Positions 54,592-64,000 of a stretch of DNA of 64,000 nt are shown here, piece after piece; within the stretch, counting starts at the first letter, position 1, and every line of letters starts with the position of its first letter. The DNA comes from Zygnema cylindricum (taxonomy: Eukaryota > Streptophyta > Zygnematophyceae > Zygnematales > Zygnemataceae). The notes beneath the pieces were generated by a model, which had not been told where the DNA came from, made no database searches, and saw nothing but the letters and a program-made list of their open reading frames with translations. The stretch spans positions 1 through 64,000 of the forward strand of contig JBBHKE010000656.1 in assembly GCA_037447655.1 (NCBI GenBank). The letters are read 5' to 3'. A program made the translations under genes and the position numbers.

Positions 54592-55632
54592 TTAGGGTAC
54601 AGAAACCTGGGGAGCTTCAGGTTCCTTAGCCGGATGTTCTTCTTTTGCCACTTCCTCTACTGGTTCCCACCGAGGTACCTTTCTTAATTTAAAGGAAATG
54701 TGTTTTCTAGCCGCTCGGGCTCGCTGCAGCGTGTTCTTCCGGGCCAGCTTGATTGCCCGCACCTCGGGTGTGACCTCCGCTCGAGAGATGATGTCGTGAA
54801 GGCGGACATCCCACGGGTGATAATGGCGGAGTAACCCGGGAACATCTACCTTGTACTGGTAGTGATCTTCAATCACCTCCACAAACGGCAGGGCATGGGG
54901 GTTTAGCTGCACATAACCCTTATGGTTGTTTCCCAGGTCCTTTGTCCTCATAAAATTCCAGGCCCGATGTGATGGTACGTCGGCGGGGATATTTTAGGAT
55001 CCTTGAGCTTTCTGCTACGCAACTCTTCGGGCCACTCGGAAGGGTCCCAATAAAAGGGCTTGGCGAAGTTGAAGGTGAGATCGGGATGCCGCGTGTCGCT
55101 AGGGAGTGGAAAGAGATAGTCGGGAATGTCTTCCCCCTTTTCACTCTCTTTGCCCGTGTTCTATTGACCCCCTCCAAGGAGAAACACATCGTCACCGCTG
55201 GGGTACTGTGCCTCCGCCTTGTTTTCTGCACTTTCAGAAGACTGCTCATCTGCCGTACTCTCCTTAATGGTGTCCTGCATCACCTCTAGATCAGAGGCAC
55301 GCTCCTCAATTGGCGGAGGTGTTGGCTCTCGCTCCGGCTCCTCCGCATCCGAGAGTTTATGATCTTCCTCATCCTCTTGTTCCCCTTCTTAGAGTGGGTT
55401 GTATTCTGGGTCCTGTGAATTTGCTTACCCCTTCCCTCCACTCGTCTCTGCCGGCCCTGCCTCGTTACTAGCTGTTTCCTTTGGTTCAGACTCCGCTTCT
55501 ACCTTTCTCCTCCGCTTTGCCTATACCATGGCCTCCGCCGCCACTAACAAAATATTGGGACGCAACGCAACCCCTTGCCCCACTCGTACTAGTCTCCTCC
55601 TCTTTGGTGGTGCGGAGGATGACGACGCCATG
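54592..55632 (-). pseudogene. Unrecognised protein family with YHPWD motif, copy 2
   Basis: Starts MASSSSAPPKRRRLVRVGQ (basic cluster resembling a nuclear signal). A Glu/Asp/Pro-rich acidic stretch (EREPTPPPIEERASDLE) follows, then DIPDYLFPLPSDTRHPDL, PFYWDPSEWPEELRSRK, and, after a frameshift near 54960, VQLNPHALPFVEVIEDHY, LLRHYHPWDVRLH and a basic tail ARKNTLQRARAARKH. At least three stops interrupt it. It shares motif order with 27551-28364. It lies between a chromovirus integrase and a Ty3-like 3' LTR, the place of accessory ORFs in some Ty3 elements, but the other copy is in a DNA transposon, so ownership is unclear. Confidence 0.5.
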
Positions 55633-55639
55633 GACAATG

Positions 55640-55955
55640 TCGTGTAGGACAATTCAGGTAACTCAAGAAGTGAAAGTACGCTGGTTGTGCGGAGTGAAAC
55701 AATCTCTAAACTGCTTGGACTGGGTTGATCGCAGGAGCGGGTGGCGGCTTTATCAGAGAGGGTTGAGGGTTTCATGCTTGGAGTCTTCCATGCGTAGCAG
55801 CATGTGAGAGTATCGCAGCGTGCGAGAGTATCGCAACGCCCAACATTTAGTAACATGCGCTTCTGCGACAACACAGAGGGTTTGTCATCACCAATGTGGG
55901 AAAACACAACTGCGCCATTGCGCTTTTCTCTCAGCGCAGCGATAGCGCTGTGATT
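55640..55955. other. Spacer with CTGC-type repeats
   Basis: Phrases such as GAGAGTATCGCAGCGTG, AGCAGCATG and GCGCAGCGATAGCGC recall the U3 of family-2 LTRs. No domain recognised. Confidence 0.4.
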
Positions 55956-57302
55956 CTATGATGGCACCGTGATAAGGCTGCACTTCGATGGTTGCGCAAC
56001 CACAACGCTGCGGTCCACTAACATCGCCGCTGATTTTCTTCGCCGCGTCCCTAATATGATTGTGATTGTTGTGACTCTGCGATTGGCTCCTTTATTGCGT
56101 CCGCTGTGATTGCCCCTTCGGTTAAGCCGAGTGTCCTTACTCTGCTGAAACCGGCGCAACAACTTAGGTGAATGCAGATCTTTCAAGTCCACCCAAGAAT
56201 CATCCTCAATTTCGTAGCCCTTCCCACGCACCAAATATTGGCTAGAGTTAGAATTCCCAAAAGAGAGGCGATTAAAGGATCTCTTCCACCTCATCCTCGT
56301 CCAATGAGCCGCGAATGGGAGGTAAAGTGGTATTCTGTCGGGGATTGGGGAAAATCTTATCGGGGTTGTGAAATGGTTTGAGAAGGTGAACATGGAAGAC
56401 ATTGTGGATATGCCAATCCTTCGATATATCCAACTTATAAGCCACCTCTCCCCCCGTGAAAGAACTTTGAACAGGCGCGTGAATTTCGGTGCCAATTTCT
56501 TGGAGAGGGCACTTGGTAATGACAAGTGTGCCATATTAAGGCAAACTTTATCCCCCACACTGATTGCAATGTCTTTTTGATATGCGTCGGCTTGTGACTT
56601 TTGACGGTCTTGTGCAAGCTGGAGTGCCTTTGCCGCCTTTTCCAGATTCTCTTGCATCGCTATGGCAAAATCCAAAGCCGCGGATGTAGAGCAATCTGAT
56701 GCAAATAAATTTTGGGTAAGGGTTGGCTGTCGCCCATTGAGGGAAAATGGCGAAGCATTCGTGGACGAGTGCACCGCACTGTTGTACGCCACCTTAATTG
56801 CCGTTAAATGGTTCACCCAATCTGTTTGGTGCACCGATACATAAGCCCGCAAAGCCTCCTCCAAGGTCTGTTTCACCCTTTCGGTGTGATCGTCGGTCTG
56901 AGGGTGGTAGGCTGCAGACATGGCCAACTGCGTCCCACATAGCTCGAATAGAATCCTCCAAAAGTGGCTCACAAATTTTAGATCACGGTGGCTGACTATC
57001 CTTTTCGAGAGGCCGTGATGGCGGAATATCTCCCGAAAGAATAAGTTTGCCACATCTCCCGTTGTGGCTGTGGTTTTTGTGGGTAGGAAATGGGCCATTT
57101 TCTTCAAATAATGCACGATGATGAATATAGAGTCATAGCCTTCCCAAGTCAACGGAAGAGCCACGATGAAATCCATCCAAATCGCCTCCCAAAGAACCGC
57201 TGGTATCAGAAGGGGTTGTAACAGACCTTGTTGCCCGGACTCTGATTTATTCCTATTACAAGAGTCACACGTCCGGACATAATCCGTAAGGTCTCGAGTC
57301 AT
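55956..57302 (-). pseudogene. pol: Ty3 chromovirus integrase with chromodomain
   Basis: Zinc-finger remnant YVRTCDSCNRNK; core with IWMDFIVALP (first Asp), IVSHRDLKFVSHFW (usually SDR; here SHR, so the second catalytic Asp is His), AAYHPQTDDHTERVKQTLEE (Glu). After a frameshifted stretch (about 56470-56250) a chromodomain follows: YLVRGKGYEIEDDSWV and LHSPKLLRRFQQ. Chromodomains guide integration to modified histones. The start and all upstream pol genes are cut off at 57304 by a family-1 LTR. Inactive. Confidence 0.85.
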
Positions 57303-57303
57303 A

Positions 57304-58307
57304 TGTTCAAATAATTAGTTTTATTGTATTTTCTAGGTCTAAATTAATTAGCAAGAAAACATACAAAGAAAATGTAGGTAGCCTGCCTCCATCTCTTCTC
57401 TCTCGCCCCCATACTTGTTGTAGTCACTAAAGGAGAGAGAGAGCGATGGAGCCATGGCTGCCTCAGCTCCATGGCAAGGACTAAAGAGTGACTTAAGTCA
57501 CTCTCAACAAAAAATTGAGTCCGGCAAGACTCGAACCCCAGACCGGCAAAGCGCGGCGTAGCCGTTAGCTCTAACCAGTCTGTTGTAGAAGTTTGTTAGG
57601 AGATATAGGATTTGATTAGTATTTAAACTATTGTACTATACAAAAATCATTTAACTGAAAATGTTTACGACGTGCATAGATACAGTTTGATAAAAGTACA
57701 AAGTACTATGCTAATTGAAACGCATATCGCGCATTTTGTTTCGACATCGAAACAAATATCGCGCAAGTATTTATTACGGCTGAGATTACATTTCGCGTCA
57801 AATCTAACGGCGCACATCATCGCCCAAATCCCGAAATGGTAACTTTGGCATTTAGTGACGTGGCATGACCTTGCGCTACGTGGAGAGACAACATTTGGTC
57901 GCAGGAATTCTGAGGAACGTACGGACAAGTGGAAATGGACACGCGTCCACCTAATGGCCTTGTCGTACAGAGGTCGTACATAAAGTACATCGGCAGTAGT
58001 ACTTTCTGGTACCGTACAGTGTTCTGGTTGGTTAGTACATGCAGTAGATAGGGGCTGTGAGAGGAACTAGGAAAACCGAGAGTTTGTATAAATTGGCATC
58101 TTTGCCACCCTATAACTTATCGCCTGGTTGGGCGTTTTTAGAGATTTCTTTTTCTACGGACTCAAAGGAGTCTAGGCTGCACAAGGGTGCAGTCAGATTG
58201 TCTGCTTGTCTGCTTGGGTAGCAATAGTTTCCATTGAAAGTGGGTTAGTTAATAGATATCTAGAGGCTTCCAGTATTCTATAGTCCAATGGAGGACACAG
58301 AATTGCA
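57304..58307 (+). repeat. 5' LTR of truncated copia element (family 1)
   Basis: TGTTCAAATAATTAG...ACAGAATTGCA, about 1,004 bp, the most diverged family-1 LTR here. Its antisense B-box GTTCGAGTC (plus-strand 57528-57536) is a perfect match to the Pol III pattern and to normal tRNA T-loops. Confidence 0.85.
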
Positions 58308-59669
58308 GGTTATGGGCCCACCCTTTAGGGTGCCCACCTTCAATGGATCTAGGTTCATCTATTGGGAAGCCATGATGATGGGAGCTTTGTGCGAAAAACG
58401 ATACTGGGGTATCGTCAGTGGACAAGTGAAACGTCCACCTTCGGGAACTCCACCAGGATTTGGAGGAGTAAGGTTTCCTAAAACAACGGCTGCCTCAGCG
58501 GAGGAGGCAGATGATGGGGACAGCACTGTGTCCGAAAAGGGGAAAGGGAAAGAGACACCCTTCACTCCTATTGCCACAATACCGGGAGGGGCGACCTTGA
58601 AGACCGAGGAGAACGATACTCAAATGTGGGAGGATGTAAACATGGCTGCCAAGAACTTCATTGTAAGGCACCTCACTCTAGCATTGGCCACCCCTCATCT
58701 TCACATTTACAAGGCCGAGGAGTTGTGTGTGAGTTTAGTGGAGATTTATAGAGCTGGAACTATTCAGGAGCTCCAGTTGGCTGAGCAAAAGCTCGTGAGT
58801 TACACTTACAAAGGAGGAAAGATGTTAGATTACTGTAATGATCTTTCTTGTTTGTATATGGAGATGGAAAGTGTCGGGTGGACAGGTACAATGAAAATGA
58901 AATTTAACACACTCATCATGAAGTTACCAAATGAGTTTGAGAACATAGTGTACTGAGTACATGAATTGCGTGATAGTTCATGGAAATGGAACGCTGTAGT
59001 GAGGATGATACTTGTGCAAGAAAACACAATGGAGATTAGGAGAGGAGGAAAAAGTATTCAAGCTCTAGCAGCAGGAGGGGACCGATGGGGGAAGGGCCCA
59101 AAGAAACCTTACAAAGGGGAAAGAGATCATTCTTGGGGACAGAGGCCCCCAAAGGGTCTTTGTCATTTTTGCAACCGTGAAGGGGGTTCTTCCGGAGGGA
59201 AGAAAAAGGCACTTGTGGTTACAAAAGTGTCAGGAGAAATCGAGGATGAGTCCTCTGAGGAGGATGGGGAGCTTCTTCTTGACGAGAGTCTGGAGGAGAA
59301 AGAGATCCCTCAGAGACAGAAGTGTGCCCTTGGAGCAATTCGGGAAGCTCCACAAGAAGGATGGATCATCGACTCAGGTGCATCCATGCATATGTGTCGT
59401 GATAAAGAACTCTTCACTAAGCTAAGAAAGATTCCTACTGTAGAGATAGAGTATGGGGATGGGAGAGTGGTTACTACAGATCTAGTGGGATCAGTAGATC
59501 TGAAAGTCTTAGTGGAGGGTAAGACTTCTATACTTACATTCTCAGATATACTCTACATTCCTTAGTTGAGTAAAAATCTTGTCTCTACGTCTGTGCTAGA
59601 TGACAAAGCGTTTGATACCTTCACGAGAAAGGGAGTCTTTACAGCTAAGTATATGGATGAAGTTTATTT
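58288..59669 (+). pseudogene. gag-pol: Copia Gag and protease, 3' truncated
   Basis: MEDTELQVMGPPFRV starts in the LTR. Gag runs to TGA at 58954-58956, then in the same frame to a zinc knuckle that is cut: CHFCNREGG joins directly to GKKKAL, so the second half (H..C) is deleted. Protease WIIDSGASMHM at about 59365. A TAG at 59563-59565 follows, then the frame stops being copia at about 59670, where family-2 LTR sequence begins. Both stops are compatible with C-to-T changes. The half-tRNA primer site is at 58308-58320. Confidence 0.85.
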
Positions 59670-60739
59670 TGTTAGATTTTGGAAACCTTTAGTCCTCTCT
59701 ATATCACATTACTATGCTGCCATGCTGCGCTGGTCACACCGCAGTCATAGCAGCGTGTGTGATAAAGATATTGCGCTGCCATGCTGCGCTGGTCACATCG
59801 CAGTCATAGCAGCTTGCGTACTTGGTACTAAGTTTATTGGAACGTACGGAATTGGACTTCAAGTGACGCGAAGAAACATAGACGAAAGTGCGGAATGTGT
59901 TGGAGAAACGGACGGCGGATCGCGAAGCGATCCGGTGATTAATATTCGAAATGATTTAAATTGTACGTGGGTCATACGAAACATAATGCGACGGTCAAAC
60001 ATGTGATGAATTGGACACCACCGGAGCTACGGACGGCGGCGCCGTCAGTTTGGTGAGGGACGCGAAATCGCGTCCATCACATGATATTTATTTTGGACGG
60101 TCCGGATTCGTTTGACGTAATTTGTAAGACTTGTAAATATTTAGTCATTTCTTGTTTGTCCCATGTATTAATTATTACGGTAGATCTCAAGTACACTCAC
60201 ATTAATAGATGTAGTTGGTTGATTACGTACGGCTGGTATGCCTCCGTACAGTTAGTAGTAAGCTGTAGTATATATTGGTAGGACTTAGTCATTTCTATTT
60301 TTAAGGGGAACTTTTTGGACAGAAACTGTTTCTGCTCCTTTTTAGGATATTCATCTGAGAATTGCTCTCAGTTTAATTGGCAGAATTATTTGGAATTCTG
60401 CATGTGTGTTCCTCCTTGTATTGGAAATATTGTGGCAAATTTGCAGACCTATTGTGTCTCTGATTTGCTTGGGGCTTCATTGTGAAGTTGGTCATATTTA
60501 TCAAAGTTCTGGCAGGCTGTTTTTCTGCAACTTTGACTGAGTGTTGTGATTATTTGGTTTGGTATTATTATATGAAATTTGATGGGAATACTAAGTGGCC
60601 TGGAAACTATCAGGTTGAGTAGTTTCAGATTGGTTTGGTTATTCTGTGGATATCTGAGTGGAATCAAAGTAGGCTGTTTTGGGGTAGTCTGTGGTGCTTC
60701 CGAGGGTACATTCATGGCTGTAAATGGCTATGAACAACA
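59670..60739 (+). repeat. LTR core of family-2 tandem array, copy 1
   Basis: TGTTAGATTTTGGAAACC...GAACAACA, joined at its left to family-1 protease sequence. It matches 62709-63778 with only two differences noticed. It contains a duplicated CATGCTGCGCTGGTCACA..GTCATAGCAGC dyad (59716-59765 and 59780-59815). Confidence 0.8.
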
Positions 60740-61964
60740 GGTTATGGGCCCACGCCCATGGCTACCCATATTAGATGAGTCTTACTTACCCATATTTGAT
60801 GAATCTAACTATTATTACTGGAGGAGTATGATGGAGAGCTTCTTCAAGAGAAGGGAGCTGATGACTGTGGTGGATGGGACATGTACTGAATCATCGCCTG
60901 GATGGGAGGATAAAAACGATGAGTGTTTGAGGATTATCAAGCTTTGCTTGACTGAGAAATTTGTAATGATTTACATTTGTTTTAAAAGTGTAGCTGAAAT
61001 ATGGAAGGATTTAGAATGTGTGTATCAAAAGACTTCCGTGTATCACTGGATGAGTAGTGTCACAAAAATAGTTGAGTATAAGTATGATGGAGGTAGTATG
61101 ATGAATTACTGTATTGGGTTACAAATATTGTTTGTAGAAAATGAGATTGCAGGTGGAAACTTTACAAATGCTCAAAAGGCTTTTCTGTTAATGAAAGGAT
61201 TACCTAAGGAATATAGGTGTGCTTTAGATAGATTAAAACAGGTTGATAAAAATAATTGGAACTTACAATTAGCAATCAGGTGTGTTTTAGAAGAAGAGGC
61301 GAATAATGAGGCTCTAAAGATTAGGGGGAACTTTCAAGGTGTCAGATCACAGTTTCAAAGAAATAAGAAAAGTTGTAAGGTAGAAAACTGTTTTTATTGT
61401 AATGATGGAGGACATACTTTCAGGGTATGTCCTCTATATAAAAGTGCATGTTTCACAGGAAATTTCAGAGAAGGGTGGGACAACAACCGAGTTCAGCCCC
61501 CTATACAAAGGCAACAGAATGCATTTACTAATCCGAGGAAATATTGTGAAGATAAAAGGGTTACACCTTCTTTCGAGAAATTTGTTTATTTGCCGACCGT
61601 CAATTTTGGAAATATGGAGAACGATGACAGAGGGGGAAAAATTATTGTCACCGAAGATGGTGTGGAGGAAAAGAAGACAGAAAAGGACGCGGTTTTTGAA
61701 ACTTTTTCTGGTGACAGATTGGTGAGTGATGAAAATGTGCAAGAGGAAGAGGTTGTTGAAGTAAGAATACTAGGAGGAAGTGAAAGGGATTTGGAAATTG
61801 AAACTGAAAATAATTTGCAGGAGGAGATTAATTCATCTAAAGAAGGAGAGAGGAAAAGTGTTCAGAAAACTGGAGTATGTGAAAAAGTTCATAATACGGA
61901 AGAAGAAAATAAAATTGTGAAAATGGGAAAAACATCAAAATTCGGTAAGAAAACGAGGAAATGA
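60714..61964 (+). CDS. gag: Copia-type Gag of family-2 element, intact
   Basis: An uninterrupted 416-residue frame. MAVNGYEQQVMGP begins in the LTR and crosses the half-tRNA primer site (60740-60752). Middle region: YYYWRSMMESFFKRRELM, EKFVMIYICFKSVAEIWKDL, KAFLLMKGLPKEYRCALDRL. Zinc knuckle CFYCNDGGHTFRVC at residues 226-239, then Asn/Arg-rich, and an acidic/basic tail. No pol downstream. It is the intact version of the gag ruined at 9676-11316. As a gag-only product it could form particles but needs enzymes from another element. An upstream ATG in the same frame (60579) is possible but less likely. Confidence 0.85.
   Translation: MAVNGYEQQVMGPRPWLPILDESYLPIFDESNYYYWRSMMESFFKRRELMTVVDGTCTESSPGWEDKNDECLRIIKLCLTEKFVMIYICFKSVAEIWKDLECVYQKTSVYHWMSSVTKIVEYKYDGGSMMNYCIGLQILFVENEIAGGNFTNAQKAFLLMKGLPKEYRCALDRLKQVDKNNWNLQLAIRCVLEEEANNEALKIRGNFQGVRSQFQRNKKSCKVENCFYCNDGGHTFRVCPLYKSACFTGNFREGWDNNRVQPPIQRQQNAFTNPRKYCEDKRVTPSFEKFVYLPTVNFGNMENDDRGGKIIVTEDGVEEKKTEKDAVFETFSGDRLVSDENVQEEEVVEVRILGGSERDLEIETENNLQEEINSSKEGERKSVQKTGVCEKVHNTEEENKIVKMGKTSKFGKKTRK
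60740..60752 (+). promoter_or_regulatory. Half-tRNA primer-binding site
   Basis: GGTTATGGGCCCA following LTR terminus AACAACA. An identical site follows the next LTR at 63779-63791. Confidence 0.85.
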
Positions 61965-62456
61965 AGTAGAATTCAAAGGATGAATCGTAGAAGAAAACGT
62001 AGTCCTAAAGTGGTCAAAAGAAGACGGCGTGAAAAATAAATTTACGAAAGTGACTATCATTAACAATCGGTAATATTCGTGGAATTTTAATTTTTGGTTT
62101 TTGATTTGTATAAAATTGATTGAAAAGTAGAGTTTTATTTTGAGAACCTAAAAGAGGCAGCGGAAGCGGTGGCGTGTCTATGATGGAAAAATTTTGGAAG
62201 AGATGGCGGTAGGGAGCTGGAGCAGTAGAGACGTTGGACACATGCTGTTATGCTGCTGTGCTGCTATACTGCTGTGCTGCTATGCTGCTATGCTGTTATG
62301 CTGCTATGTTGCTATGCTGCTATGTTGCTATGCTGCTATGCTGCTATGTTGCTATGCTACTATGCTTCTATAATGCCTTAATCTGACACCGCAATCATAT
62401 CAGCTATCATGCTTTAAAATTTATTTCGGATTCACGAAACTAGATTTTCGGGGGAG
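61965..62456 (+). other. 3' non-coding region with (ATGCTGCT) microsatellite
   Basis: A TGCTGCTATGCTGCTATG-type run occupies 62241-62375. It is followed by GATTTTCGGGGGAG, a polypurine tract, right before TGTTAG at 62457. Confidence 0.75.
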
Positions 62457-63778
62457 TGTTAGTTTTTTTTTGAGTTTCGTGCGTACGCGACGTATTGTGC
62501 GTAAAAGAATGTTTCGTGAGTAAAGTACGTGGTTTAGATTTGTTATGCTATCAGGATTTACAGTGAAGGTTCGAATGGATTTGCAAATTGGGGGAGTAAG
62601 GATACTAATTGTTTGGGATGTACGGAATTAATTGAGTGACCGTTCAACAAAAGGGAAGAGAGGAGGATGTGGACACAGTGGCTAAGAGAGTCTAAAGGTT
62701 TGGGGGAGTGTTGGATTTTGGAAACCTTTAGTCCTCTCTATATCACATTACTATGCTGCCATGCTGCGCTGGTCACACTGCAGTCATAGCAGCGTGTGTG
62801 ATAAAGATATTGCGCTGCCATGCTGCGCTGGTCACATCGCAGTCATAGCAGCTTGCGTACTTGGTACTAAGTTTATTGGAACGTACGGAATTGGACTTCA
62901 AGTGACGCGAAGAAACATAGACGAAAGTGCGGAATGTGTTGGAGAAACGGACGGCGGATCGCGAAGCGATCCGGTGATTAATATTCGAAATGATTTAAAT
63001 TGTACGTGGGTCATACGAAACATAATGCGACGGTCAAACATGTGATGAATTGGACACCACCGGAGCTACGGACGGCGGCGCCGTCAGTTTGGTGAGGGAC
63101 GCGAAATCGCGTCCATCACATGATATTTATTTTGGACGGTCCGGATTCGTTTGACGTAATTTGTAAGACTTGTAAATATTTAGTCATTTCTTGTTTGTCC
63201 CATGTATTAATTATTACGGTAGATCTCAAGTACACTCACATTAATAGATGTAGTTGGTTGATTACGTACGGCTGGTATGCCTCCGTACAGTTAGTAGTAA
63301 GCTGTAGTATATATTGGTAGGACTTAGTCATTTCTATTTTTAAGGGGAACTTTTTGGACAGAAACTGTTTCTGCTCCTTTTTAGGATATTCATCTGAGAA
63401 TTGCTCTCAGTTTAATTGGCAGAATTATTTGGAATTCTGCATGTGTGTTCCTCCTTGTATTGGAAATATTGTGGCAAATTTGCAGACCTATTGTGTCTCT
63501 GATTTGCTTGGGGCTTCATTGTGAAGTTGGTCATATTTATCAAAGTTCTGGCAGGCTGTTTTTCTGCAACTTTGACTGAGTGTTGTGATTATTTGGTTTG
63601 GTATTATTATATGAAATTTGATGGGAATACTAAGTGGCCTGGAAACTATCAGGTTGAGTAGTTTCAGATTGGTTTGGTTATTCTGTGGATATCTGAGTGG
63701 AATCAAAGTAGGCTGTTTTGGGGTAGTCTGTGGTGCTTCCGAGGGTACATTCATGGCTGTAAATGGCTATGAACAACA
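62457..63778 (+). repeat. LTR of family-2 tandem array, copy 2
   Basis: Starts TGTTAGTTTTTTTTTGAG, which corresponds to the start of the family-2 LTR elsewhere (minus 12398, 41825). A second polypurine-like TGGGGGAG precedes TGTTGGATTTTGG at 62709, where the similarity to copy 1 begins. The true start may be either; homology favours 62457. Confidence 0.75.
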
Positions 63779-64000
63779 GGTTATGGGCCCACGCCCATGG
63801 CTACCCATATTAGATGAGTCTTACTTACCCATATTTGATGAATCTAACTATTATTACTGGAGGAGTATGATGGAGAGCTTCTTCAAGAGAAGGGAGCTGA
63901 TGACTGTGGTGGATGGGACATGTACTGAATCATCGCCTGGATGGGAGGATAAAAACGATGAGTGTTTGAGGATTATCAAGCTTTGCTTGACTGAGAAATT
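63753..64000 (+). CDS. gag: Copia-type Gag, second copy, cut by window end
   Basis: Repeats 60714 onwards with a 3,039-base offset and no difference noticed over the visible part. The frame is open to the window edge. It makes the array LTR-gag-LTR-gag, sharing one LTR. Confidence 0.85.
   Translation, partial: MAVNGYEQQVMGPRPWLPILDESYLPIFDESNYYYWRSMMESFFKRRELMTVVDGTCTESSPGWEDKNDECLRIIKLCLTEK

Noticed and set aside
59566-60006. 146-residue ORF after the truncated copia protease
   Set aside because: Chimera of the end of copia sequence and family-2 LTR sequence; not a real protein.

Overview
The window is eukaryotic nuclear DNA with no single-copy host gene that I can recognise. Nearly everything identifiable is a transposable element, usually broken and nested in another. 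The mix is Ty1/copia and Ty3/chromovirus LTR retrotransposons, hAT, a pogo/Tigger-like DDE transposase with introns, and TA-flanked MITEs. This fits a large repeat-rich genome, most likely of the green plant/algal lineage. The species cannot be named from the sequence.

Layout. 1-5.5 kb: MITEs with CACCGC..GCGGTG ends, a 1.3 kb hAT-like element whose 8-bp target duplication lies in a MITE end, and a 1,077-bp palindrome of two head-to-head MITEs. 5.5-15.1 kb: a hAT transposon (8-bp target duplication, BED finger, transposase core, dimerisation domain, minus strand) split by a gag-only LTR retrotransposon at 7,463-12,398. 16.5-22 kb: a second gag-only element, minus strand, with an intact 623-residue gag and a CGACA target duplication; a solo LTR with a TGTAC duplication sits in its 5' LTR. 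25-37 kb: a pogo-like transposase gene split into exons and cut by a nearly complete copia element (29,852-36,308). Its large first intron holds a decayed ORF of an unrecognised family. 37-42 kb: two solo LTRs, GCGAC-type small palindromes and GA-rich tracts. 42-57 kb: a degraded Ty3-like gag, a minus-strand copia element (46,735-51,967), two LTRs, a second copy of the unrecognised family and a chromovirus integrase. 57-64 kb: a truncated copia element joined to a tandem LTR-gag-LTR-gag array that runs off the window.

Three things stand out. (1) The dominant LTR family carries, on the strand opposite to its own transcription, a tRNA-like module with a Pol III B-box-type sequence. One copy also has a perfect A-box, and one folds as an acceptor/T-arm minihelix. 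(2) The elements of two LTR families have a primer-binding site complementary to the anticodon arm of initiator tRNA-Met (half-tRNA priming, as known for Drosophila copia). Their gag reading frame starts inside the LTR and runs through this site, so the primer site encodes a fixed QVMGP peptide. A third copia element uses the ordinary tRNA 3'-end primer site. (3) An uncharacterised protein family with a YHPWDxRL motif occurs twice, beside two unrelated transposons.
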